The position numbers were made by a program, and so were the translations under genes. A stretch of 64,000 nucleotides of DNA from Stercorarius parasiticus (Eukaryota; Chordata; Aves; Charadriiformes; Stercorariidae). Shown here one piece after another: positions 45,880 to 57,064 of the stretch. The stretch is from positions 334,290 through 398,289 of the forward strand of contig VWZL01000115.1 in assembly GCA_013396915.1 (NCBI GenBank), given 5' to 3'. Below the pieces are notes generated by a model that was not told where the DNA came from, did no database searches, and saw only the letters and a program-made list of their open reading frames with translations. Every line of letters begins with the position of its first letter. The first letter of the stretch is position 1.

Positions 45880-46965
45880 TGCAGAGAAAGGCATGTCTCA
45901 CAAATCTCTTGGAGTTCTCTGGAGGAGGCAGAAAACATGTGGGACAGAAGAACTGGATTTATGTATTCCACTTGGATTTCCAAAAGGAATTCAACAAGGC
46001 CCCTTGTGAAAGACTTCTAAATACAGCAAACAGCTATGGGTTGAGAGGACAGGTCCCCAAATGGACACGTAACTTAAAAAGCATATAGGAGTAAACGTCC
46101 AGTTTTCACAGTGAAGGGAGGTCACCAGAGGAATCCTGTGGGATCCGTGCTTCAGCTGTTCAACATACTCATGCATGGTCTGGAGAAAAAGATGAACGAT
46201 GACTGTGTGTTTGCTGACAGTTCTCAGCCATGCAAGGTAATAAGAGTAGAAGTTCACTGCAGAGCGCTGTGGAAACTCTTCTACGTAGTGAGTAACTGAC
46301 CTGATGTAATTCAGTGTAGAGAAACAGAAAATGATGAGCAGAAGGAGGAACAAGCCTAATTTTGTGTATGCCGTGATGAGTACAGAGGTGATTGTTAAGT
46401 CATGAATGAGACCTGGGGTTGTAAAAGATACTTATATGGAAATGCTGGCGTAGCACTCGGTCATAAAAGTAAATAACATGTTGGGAGTTCTTAGAGAAGG
46501 AACAAAACAGGTAACAGGGTTATGTCCCTGCATAAATTCCTGGTGTTGCGCACCTTGAATGCTCTATGGAGTGCTCTTCCTCATTTCAGAAAGCAGAAAG
46601 CAAAGAATTGTACTAGAAAATGTTAGACGAGAGACAAAGATGATCAGAGATCTGGAATGGCTTCTATATGGGGAGAGCTTTGGAAAAGAGACGATTAAGT
46701 AGAATATATGTGTATAAAATCATGTGGAAAAGAAGGATGAGGAAGGAATGATTGTTCACTGCCCCTGTTCATGAAGGAGCTGGGGGTGGAGGGAGGGACG
46801 TGACAATACATGTGTCAAATTCGAAGCAAAAAAAGGAGGGAGATACTTATTCGCACTCTGCATACTGGAAATGTGGAACTCCTTGTGCGAGGATGTAGTA
46901 GGTCCTAAAAGTTTCAAAATATGGAAGCATAGAATTGTGGAAGAAAAATCCATTTGTGAATATTA
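45880..46965 (+). repeat. Old CR1 LINE fragment, reverse-transcriptase region
   Basis: Sense-strand words match the CR1 ORF2 region in order: GGATTTCCAAAAGGAATTCA (QKAFDK-type), the segment near 46130-46190 whose frame reads NPVGSVLQLFNILMHGLE (degenerate form of the reverse-transcriptase GVPQGSVLGP..LF block), ACCTGGGGTTGT near 46410, GATGATCAGAGATCTGGAAT near 46640 and ATCATGTGGAAAAG near 46720. Many stops and indels; inactive and much older than the other CR1 copies. Confidence 0.7.
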
Positions 46966-48039
46966 AATACTGAAGATCTACCCCTCTCTGACTCAGAAAG
47001 TTTCCAAACTGTATGCACATCATGAGAGGCTGGGAATGTGCTGCTACGTGCTTTCCTAATTCTTAAATTCTTTTCTCCGTGAGACAGTCAGTGAGGTCCT
47101 GGGAAAGTTTATGGAGGCTCTGTGCTGTGGATGGTGATCTAAGTCTATGCACTTTTTTGGTGAGCGTTCTTAATGCCTGTGTAAGGGGATAGAGCAGCCT
47201 GCTGGCACAGCGGAGGCCAGATGGTCAGGAGGTTGTGGCCTTTCTAGATGGAAAATTTGAATAAGTGAAGCAGACACTGGCTCCAGTCTCCACTATTCCT
47301 ATTCCTTTGCACGCTTTGTTGCTCACTGTGTAGCACGAGAATCATGGGGGTAGAGTTCAGGGCTTCCTCTCACTCCGTGTCTGTGTTTCTGTCAGGATGG
47401 AGCCAGCTCCCCAGCTTTTCCTCTGCAGGAATCTTCCCATTTGCATGCCTCAGAAATAATTCCTGTGAATTTAATTAATCACAGTTTACATGGTAATAAC
47501 CCTTGGAATATTTTTTATGGGTAAATAATGTATATGCCCTGCTGTGTGGGGGGGTCTGCTGGTTCCAACATTCAATTATTGCATAATCTACTTCCCATTA
47601 AATGATCAGAGAGTGAGACCAAAGGAAACTAACAGCAGCAGGAATAACTATCAGCTACTTTGTGTCTGTGGCACTGATGTACCTTCTTAGTGCTAGTTCA
47701 GAAGCCCCTACAGTTAAGGAGAATGCAGTTTTTTGGTGCTGCCAAGCGAGTGCCGCAGAGGGAGTGTCTGGCTGGCAGTGTGGTGCTGTGCCCGGGACCC
47801 GACTAGTTCTCTGTACAAGGAGCCTTATTCCCAGAGAAGTCTCGTGCGAGTGAGGCTGCTCAGCCCCTGCTACCTGACCGAGTCTAGTCCCTTTCCTCGC
47901 TGCACACCTGGCTGCGAGCTGTATACGAGGCGGCCTGGGAATGCCTGGCTGCAAGATTTTGTTCAGTCCCTCTTCTCCTATCCAGCGGCTCAGAGCAGCT
48001 CCAGACAGTCACGAGTATATCACTTTCTCGTGAGACAGT

Positions 48040-48165
48040 GAGGAGTGTCCCTGTCACCCAGCACCTTTGACAGAAGAGAAGGTGCAGAGGCTTGCCCAGG
48101 GCTGCAGAGTATGTCTGCAATGGAGCAGAGTCAGGACTTCACGTGTCTGTTGCTGGGAGTTACCG
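48040..48165 (-). repeat. Possible old MIR-type SINE fragment
   Basis: GGTGCAGAGGCTTGCCCAGG and then AGAGTCAGGACTTCA resemble the reverse complement of MIR (AGGTTAAGTGACTTGCCCAAGG, then CAGAGCCAGGATTCGA). Highly diverged. Confidence 0.45.
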
Positions 48166-51100
48166 GCCCCACACTCTGCTGCAGCCAGACAAGCCCTTCA
48201 CTGCAGGCCTGGCTGATAGCCCCTGGAAAGGTGACATACCAGCCTGGCTAGCAGCCACATGCACGATCACAACACACGCAGGGAGAACTACTCTGAAGTG
48301 AGGTGATGTCTGGCTGGGAAGTGCTTGCACGGGGGCACACTCCAGTCCCTGCACTGTGATTATCCTAAGCAACAGTATATTTTTCCCAATTTATGTTTCC
48401 TTTTCCTCCCTTGCCTATGCTATTTTTGCTTTTATTTAATGTTGTATTCTCTGTTGTAATTACTTCTTTAATCTGTAATGTTGCCGCCTGCCTGACTCCC
48501 CCAGCTCCTGGGTGCCTTCAGGACCAGTGCTGTAAACAAGTCATGGTGTCTCTCAACAGCAAGGTTCCTGCTGAAATAGCTCCCTAAATAAATAAAAGGC
48601 AAATTGGATACTGGAAAAGAACTTTAAATAACATCTGAATTCCTAGGGAACTACATCTTACATCTCTGGTAGGGACGAATGGGTTCAACGTAAGTAATAA
48701 TCCTCTGGAATGAAAAATAAAGAAACACTGTTCACCAGCCTCTGTGGGCTGGAATGAGAATAGACTTTGGTGATAAATAAAAGCAAAATGCAAAGATGTC
48801 CCTGGGTGGCAGATGCGAACAAAAGATTTAAACATCATTGGACTATAAACACACAATCTCTGAAATGTGCCGTAGCTTGCCTCCACATAGCTGCTTTGGA
48901 TATGGTGGGTCTAGCTTTTTCCTCTTGTGTAATGGGAAGAAGCTAAAAGCCCTTTACTGAGACAGCATTACTGGCAGGCCTTTGCAGCACATGCTAAACC
49001 ATGACCTTGCCATATGGAGTTGCGCCTTTCAAACACATTGTGCTGAATTCTAGCTCTTTAATGAAATGTAACTAGTTGAAATTCTCTCATTGACTTTATT
49101 TCTGGTCTTTCCCTATACTGATGTAATGCTAAAATCCTCTCTTATTCCCACTTCGTATGATCTATTTGTGTTTGCATTTTGATTGCTATGTCCCTGCTGT
49201 TTGATACTGACTTCTCCACACTTTCAGGAGTTTATGACTGGACAAGCCGCTGAGAAGTGTGCGCATAGGCTCCTGGCATTCTTCCTCTCCTGTGCATGAC
49301 ACGCCCATTCTTTTGGTTCTGGGGCAACTTATTCCTGTCACTGGGTGGACCAACACCTTTGTCACTGGATGCTTTGCTTCCTGAGTGATAAAGCCCTCTG
49401 TTGAAGTAGGACGGTACCTGCTGTCTGTGACTGTGATCAGACAGCTGAGCTCACCATGGTGTGGGTACGATGGCATGTGCTGTCAGGGAATCCCCCTGTG
49501 TGTCCCACCCTCTGCATCACAACGTGAAGCAGGGAGTATGGGTTTTGCCACCCTTCATCTCCTTCCATCTGTTTGCTCCCCCGGTTACAGGCAATGGGTA
49601 TAGCTACTGCCACTACTGACCTACTCTTCATCTTCCTTTGTGTCTCCTGAGTGAATGCTCTTCCTGAAGAAAAGCTGATTCTTGCTCCTAAGAGACAGAG
49701 CTGAAGATGAGCGCATTTGGTGCCATAGAAAAAGCCCTTCCTTTTGAGAAGCACTTTATCTTTGCTAAAATGAAGTTCTTGATGTGCCTGTTTATGAAAA
49801 CCAGTCCAAATTATTCTCTGCCCAGCAGGGTTGTGCTGCACCCTGGTAATGATTTAACAGCAGCTCCTGAAGAGGGCAGCATGAGTTAGCTGATGCTCCT
49901 TCACGTGGACTTACACTTTATATTCCAGCCATGTCTAAGGCAGAGCTAGTGAAATGTAAAAGAGCATTGAAGGAATTGGTAGTAAAACTCCTGGCTCTGT
50001 GATAAGATGCCTGGGCTGAGCAGACAGAGTTATCCCCAATTCCTCTTGCTACAGGAGAATATGGCTCTTGCCAGCAGTCGTGTTACCTGTCGACCAGACC
50101 CGCTCCATTGTCCAGGGGAGAGTGCAGACACAGAAGAGCACATGTAGGAAACCCCAGCTGCTCCCCTGTCTTTAAAAGACTGACCCTACCTATCGGATGG
50201 ATTGTGAGACTCCAGAGTTTTGGACAGGTTGTTGTTAATTGTTGATCGCTGATGTTGCACTCAGCTCTGTGGAATGTACACAAAAGAACAAAATGAAAAC
50301 ACAAATCCCCTACACCAAGGAGCTTGCACAATGCCAGGATATGAAGTACTTTTTTCACTAAGAGGAAGACACTGGGAGACCAAAGGGAAGGGATCAGCTT
50401 AGTTAATGAATCCAGGGATTTTGGTGCCTGACTGTCTTACAGGTGATGAATGAAAAGCTTTTTTCCTTGAAGCAGGAACCAGGATGGTGTTAAGCACACA
50501 TCAAGCCTGGAAAATCACGTGGAAGTACTTGTGACATCCACATTAATACCAAATGAACTAATCAGGATTAATGTTAGTGGGAGTAATACCAGTGGATATC
50601 ACAATGATTAGACTATTATAATAATGAGTTTTCCAGGGAGGATGATGACAGGTGATTTATATACTGTACAGGTATTTCTTTTGTGTATCCACATGATAAG
50701 CAGCTCTGGCACTTTGCTGCAAGAAGTTGGGACTTTTCTTTATTCCTGAAGTTGCCCAGAATGTGGCTCCCTTCTAACTAGGTAGTTGGTCAAAAAGATC
50801 CTGGACAGGAAGGGAGGGAGGGCTGGGTAGAAGAGGAAGACGCTGGCATTTCATTCCTTAACTGCTTGGATAGAGCTGTTCTGAACCTAGGCCTGAGATG
50901 TTTTCTGGCCTGACTGGGAAGAATGAGGAGGACTTCGTCTGGAGATGTGCTGCAGGGACAGTTTTACAAACACCAAAGTACTCATAGCCAGTAAGGTGAT
51001 GAAGGTCTGACTGATGTTTTATCACCAAACTCTACCTTTCTGCTATACAGGGATTGGCTGTTTTCTGTTCTGGTATTCAGAAGAAATATATGCATTGGAA

Positions 51101-51828
51101 TATAAGCCTCAGTGGTAATGACAGTTTCACATGGTGTACATGTGTACAGCGTTTGGCCACAGAAGGCCGTGATCTAACTGTGCTAGGAGTCACTGTCATG
51201 TGTAATAGCGATCGCGCAGAAAAAATGAGGAACCTAAGGTAGCAGGAAACGGTAGTTGCCATTTCCCACGCATGGCATTTCATCCTTCACCATTTTTTCT
51301 GTGTCTTTGCTGAGCACTGACTGTAATTGTTGCCATCTAGGATGTAGTCATTTCTCCATAGACTTTCCACCATCTCTGTAGGCTGGCAAGAGGTAAGGAA
51401 TTACGGTATTCCTGTGCAAAGTCTTTTCTGCCAATGTGTCATCAAATTGTTCGGAAGAAAATTCTTCTCTGGAACTGAAATCAGAGGACAGGGAAGCTAT
51501 TTGTAGCTTGTGGAGGATGCAGAAATGATGCAGCATTTGAAGGTCTGATGGTAGATATTGAAGCTCTTTTATTGATTTGTTGACAGAGTGACCAGGGCAG
51601 CAACAGCTGAAATTTTTTTTTCTCCCTCTTGAGTTGAGGGATACCTGGATCCTTTCCAGAGTTCCACTTTGGACTTTAGAAGCTATGTGGGTACCTGCAT
51701 CCCATCTGCAGCCTCATTAGTTAAATACACAACTTTCTACCTTTGATGCCCGCCTTGGGGAAGGTAACACAATATCATCATTATTCTCAGTTTTATAATA
51801 ACTTTTAAAAATTAAGTCAAATGTTTGG

Positions 51829-51844
51829 TAATAATAATAATAAT
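51829..51844. repeat. TAA microsatellite
   Basis: About five copies of TAA. Confidence 0.85.
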
Positions 51845-53225
51845 GATTTTCAATATAACCCTGAAAAAATGAAAATAAGTTCAGAGCATTTTCAACATTG
51901 AATTTTCATTATGGGTATTTCAGCTGCTTCCCTCTCAGTGAGGATTGTTCATTTGTTCTTATTGCTGTGTGCTTTGCACAGTAAGACCTGGGCAGCTAAT
52001 AAGTGGGAGAGTGCCACAGGTGCTGAGCAAGCCTTGTTTGTTCTGATTCCTGCAGCAGGTTAAGGTTGAATAGTGAGTTAAAACGCCAAGGCTGACACTG
52101 CTGCCTAAAAATTAAGTGTCATGTGTTTCAACTGTACTTGTTTTGGGGTAGAATGAGATACAAGGCAGCATCTTTCAGGTGATAAAATCCTGTTTGTCCT
52201 TTTATTTTCACATTGAGAAATTACTTTGGGGCAACTTTACAGGTGAAAGCAGCCAAAAAATTCCTGGGATTTTTCCATCATTTTTGTAATTCCTAAGCAG
52301 GGACAGCTCTGTCTGCCACAGGAAAAAGCTCCGTGCTCTGCGGCAGGTTAATAGGCTCTCTTTTTCTTTGGAAATGCTCCAGTTCCTTTCCTGTCACCAT
52401 AATCCTCAACCCTCAAGTGACAATGTGGGTTTTTTAGAGGTCTGTCCAGAAGAGGTGCTGTGTTCAGATTGTAATCTGGCAGAGAGGTAGTGTCCTGAGC
52501 CAGAGCTGCCTGCCCACCCACACCTCCATCTGGGACCCGATGATCCACGCAGGAGGCCTGAGCATGAGGGGATGGGGCCAGTGTGACCTTGTTCTGGTTG
52601 TGCTTCTTATTTCAGTGAATTCGAAGCAATCTACATGAAGTGTTGGTTTGGAAGCGTTAGTTTGAAAATGTGTGTAACCTTGGGCATATACACCTAGGGT
52701 TAATGTGTTATCAGTGTTATACCAGAGAACTTTATTACATGCTGTTTAGATACACAAATACAGTTTTAGGAAAAGTGCCTCCCATCAGTACTTGTGTTTT
52801 ATTTTAAAGAACCTGAATCATGAAGGGCAGCTGGTAATCTACATTAAAGCAAGACTGTGCTGTGCTATGTTGCCACTTGAATGCTTAAATACCCCAGAGG
52901 TTCTTTTGCAGATTTGCTCAGGTGACCATGTCATCTTTCCATGCAGCTTTAAGGGTCTCTTGGCCAGGTCCAGAATGGGAAGGAATGCAGGCCAGACTTG
53001 ATTACTAATTACCTGCATTCTGAACTTACTTTATTTGATGCTTGAATGCATCTATTTTTAAAAATGTGATTAGACTTTGCAGGTATCTCACTGATATGCA
53101 AATGTCAGGCTGGGAAGTAGCCTTATAGCCAAGGAGAGCTTCTGTGAGGTGGCGGTTCCCAGCAGAAGCATGCCTGCTGTGACCACAGGGTGTTCTGAAT
53201 AGGCAACACTCGGTCTGAGGTAGAT

Positions 53226-53490
53226 GGAAATCACAGAATTGCCCAAGTTGGAAGGGACCTTTCAGATCATCAGTCCAACCATCAACCTAACTCTGACAAA
53301 AACCATCACTAAACCATATCTCTAAGCACTGTGTCTACCCGTCTTTTAAATACCTCCAGGGATGATGCCTCAACTGCTTCCCTGGGCAGCCTGTTCCAAT
53401 GCTTAATAACCCTTGCACTGTAAAAATTTTTCCTAATATCCAATCTAAACCTTCCCTGTCGCAACTTGAGGCCGTTTTCTCTTGACAGTC
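53226..53490 (-). repeat. CR1 LINE fragment, 3' end
   Basis: ATCACAGAATTGCCCAAGTT and GGAAGGGACCTTTCAGATC at the left, then the conserved CTCCAGGGATGATG, CTGGGCAGCCTGTTCCAAT and TTTTTCCTAATATCCAATC blocks, all reverse-complement CR1. More diverged than the copy at 34.5 kb. The right boundary may extend to about 53560. Confidence 0.88.
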
Positions 53491-55148
53491 TTGACAGGCT
53501 TGGGGCTTGATATTGCCCTTTCAGAGAGATTCTGTCTTTGCTTAACCTCCTTCCTAGTGCTTTCTGATCTGTATTGCTGTATTGCAGAATAAAATCCCTG
53601 ATTCAGTTCTAGATTAATTTGGTCTCTCTCATTCACAATGTAGATACACTAAGGATCCCTGAAGGGGAAATCAAATGGAGTGCCCTGGCGGATGGTAAAG
53701 ACATCTGGGAAAATTTTGTGCCATCCTGATGAAGCATGTTAGGTCTGTTGTCACCAGCTAAAGATCAAGATGCTGCATTCAACTCATTTGTTTCGGAATT
53801 AAACTAGGAATATATGAACTCTGCCAGGGCCTTTCCATGGTGCTGGGCTAGCTCCATAGTGAGCGACCCCACAGTGGAGTGGAGCTAGTATGATTTGCAC
53901 CAGTTTTGAATCTAGTTCCCTGCACTCACTTTTTTTTTGTGCTCTGCACAATGGTATGATGAGCAGTTGAGCTTTTGCTAGGGAGTATGTCAAACTTGCT
54001 AATTTTGCTCAGTCTTGGATTAAGAGAGCAGCAGTACTGCCTAGAAACTGGAACTGGAGACTTCAATAATTTTGCCACCAGAACCCCATTAACAAGAAAG
54101 TGATCTGTAAAGCAAGCTCTTGTCATGTCTCTCTTCTGTGCTGTCAGTTTGTCAGGCTTGGACATTAGACAGTGTTCATACAGGAGTAAGTTACACTTGT
54201 CTCTCTCTGGTTTGTGCCCCTGGGATGAAATGCCAATGCAGCACAGCTGTACTAACCGTGACACTTACAGTCTTTCTCGTTTACTAAAGAAAAGGAAAGG
54301 AAGGGCATGTACACTGATCATCTTAAAAGCAGTTGACAGGGGGTGATGGATACTGGGAGGACCACGGTGTCCACTGGCATCTCCAGGAGCTCTGCAGAGC
54401 TCTGCTTTTGGAGGCCAGCAAAGGAATTTCTGCCTGCCAGGGAAGAGGTTTTCCTCAGTCAGGACCTGCATAGAGTTCTGTTTCAGCTTCTCTGCATGGA
54501 TTCACGTTTTCTTACAGATAGTTGACTATATCCAATGTCTTTGGGAGCAATTTTTGTAGCCTGTTTGGATAGTGGGGTTCAGCTCCTGAATTACTGTCAG
54601 CTGCTTATGTCACCAAGGGCCCAGGAAGGAGAGGTTCTGCAGCCAGCACAGCAGGTCAGGACCACATGAGCAGGGCAACCACATGCACCTCCTAAGAGGT
54701 AGACGCAGTGCAGGCCATGACTCTGATCATAACGGCTGAGTAAGGCCGGGAGGCAACATGAGACCGGCCAGCCAGGGAACAGCAAGTGTCTTTGCTATGT
54801 GTAATTGGCTTGTGGCCCCCCCAGAGCCCCTTCCCTAACTGCTGATGTGCTTGTCTGCCCTTGACTCCTGATCCTTGCATCTGCCCTTGCTGGCCTTCTG
54901 CTTTTGTTCTCTATTTCTGCTAATCACTCTCTGTCTTCTGTCTCTTGATCCTGCAATGTAAAACACTGGCTCTACGTAATAAAATCAATGAAATTTCTAC
55001 TCAGACATGACATGTCAGACCAACCAGTGGAGTCTGAGCAAGGCAAAGGCAGCCTATAATTAACACCTCTTATGGAAGTGCAGAAAGGTTGTCTCACTGC
55101 ACAGAGGCACAAGGGCATGCCCTGTCCAGACAGGCTGGCTCCCTGGCA

Positions 55149-55168
55149 CTTGGCTTGGCTTGGCTTGC
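55149..55168. repeat. CTTGG tandem repeat
   Basis: About four copies of CTTGG. Confidence 0.85.
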
Positions 55169-56266
55169 AGGAGCCAGAATTTTGTTCGTTGCACATCTTT
55201 CTTTGTAAGGAGGTGCGGGGTAACAACTTCAACTTGGTGTCAGCTGTCTGTTTTAAGCCAGACTACGCTGCAGACTGCTTCCAGGTGTCCTCAGGAAGAG
55301 GCTAAGTTTAGCAGCATAAGCCATCCGCTTTTTAGAATCAAACTAGTCTTGTCCTATATGCTCCAAGTAGACTCTTCCCAGTGCTTTCAGACCCATGTGA
55401 CTTTTTAGGCTGAAGACTTTGGTCTATTTTCTGTCTGTTGTTATTTTCTAATAAGCTTTTCTGTAGATACAGCATTATGCTAAGATAATTAAAGCAAATA
55501 CTAGTTCTCAATACAAAAATGAGTCTTTGCACACAAAAGTTATTCTGATAAAGAAACTTTGAGAATTTATTAACCATGTGCAATCAAAACATAACTTTTT
55601 TCCTACTAGTTAGATGTTCAGAGTTGTTAAATTTGACTTTCCAGAAATGGTTTACAGTAGCATAATTGAACAGTTAACTAAATATATTAATGCAGCTTGC
55701 TACCTATAAAGTACGTTTTAGCAAGTTGAATGTCTTAATACAGGCCCACACATTTGCACATTTTCAGCTTTGTGACATTACCTAGACTGCTGGAGTGTGG
55801 AGACCAGGGCTAAACCTCCGAGTGCTCTTAGAACAAACCAAGGAATCACACCTGTTTTTTGGGGATTGGTGGGGCAAGTTGTGTTTTTTAACATAGGAAA
55901 TAAAGTACCAGATGATTTAAGCTGTGCAGGTTCCAACCACTTTGTAATCCATGTTGGAGAACTGCTAGTTGGTTTAAAAGATGAACCCACCCATGGGCCA
56001 AACTCATGTTTGGTGTAAGCACCACACGCTCCCAAGCGCAGAGTTGGCTGAAGTTTATGCCTGGTCATGGCCGTCATGTGGAGCCATGATTACTTTGCAT
56101 CAGAAGTAATTAGGCAGCAAGTTGCGTGGCTGCCTTGCATGTGTTCCCCCAGCAGGGACTCACCTTCCCCAGTCTGGCGTAGTGCCATGTGAGCCATGGT
56201 GTTTTCCTGCAGCCTGTTAAATGTGGTTGCTTTACATTGCATTTCCTCTGCAAGAACAGAAGAGCT

Positions 56267-57064
56267 CTAGATGTATTCTAATGATAAACATATGTTCAGG
56301 CTACTGCAGAAAATAAGACCACAGGAACTGTGCGCATTGTTAGTTTGCCTTATCTTGTAATTCAGCTGAAACTTGAAAAAGGTGTTAGTGTTGTTATGGG
56401 GCTGGATCTGTCGTAATCCAGTGGCTGCTTCTTTCTCTCCACTGGTCTCCGGGTCATCACAGGTTGCTGCCATTGACCGTTGTGGCTTTTGTTGTTGCAA
56501 AGATGGTCCCCAAAAAGCTGAAGAAGTAGCCAGAGAGTAGGAAGAGTTTCCAGGAGAATAGAAGTGAACTTTTTGATGAAATTCATGAGGAACCTTGACT
56601 CCACTGCAGCGTATCAAAGCCAGGTCAGGGCATGTTTTAAACTTCAGAAACATGACATTTCCTCCTCCAAGGCTAAAACTACACCCCAAATTTATGGACG
56701 CGTAGCAAACTTCTCTGGGGATTTTCACTTTCTCCCCATTCCCATGTTCCTGTGCATCTGTGCAGGACAGGCAGTTCTGATTATATATCAATGTGTGAAA
56801 GTGACTAGACCAAGAGAGGTGCTGTTTTACTCGCAGTGCTTTGTAGCCCTCACGAAAAATACTTACGACAATGCCCCAATTAACAATCTGTCCAGCCCCA
56901 GGTTTCATGACAGGGCAGTGGAGAGCTCTGGGGAACTTCCAGCTGTTCTGCTTAGCCAGGTCTGAAAACCATGGTTTGAATGAACACTGGGCTCCTGAAT
57001 GCCAGTGACACACTGCATAGATAAAATTACTCAGAGCCCTAGGTGCAGGAGTTGCCTGAAGCAT
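56267..57064 (-). other. 265-codon open frame of unknown nature
   Basis: The longest uninterrupted ATG frame in the intergenic half. It begins MLQATPAPRALSNFIYAVCH and ends SLNICLSLEYI. No signal peptide, membrane segment or known domain is visible; cysteine and serine are common and composition is mixed. The opposite strand is also open for 133 codons at 56564-56965, which argues for low stop density rather than coding. It could be chance, a retrocopy remnant or part of an unrecognised element. Confidence 0.2.

Larger units (their letters stand above)
46966..53225. other. Intergenic region, middle part
   Basis: No gene recognised. Contains a possible MIR fragment at 48040-48165 and a TAA microsatellite at 51829-51844. 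Slightly higher GC at 47.6-48.4 kb gives overlapping short open frames on both strands. Confidence 0.55.

Noticed and set aside
45559..53103. Octamer-type ATGCAAAT sites at 45559, 47439 and 53096
   Set aside because: About two are expected by chance in 64 kb on two strands, so three scattered sites mean little.
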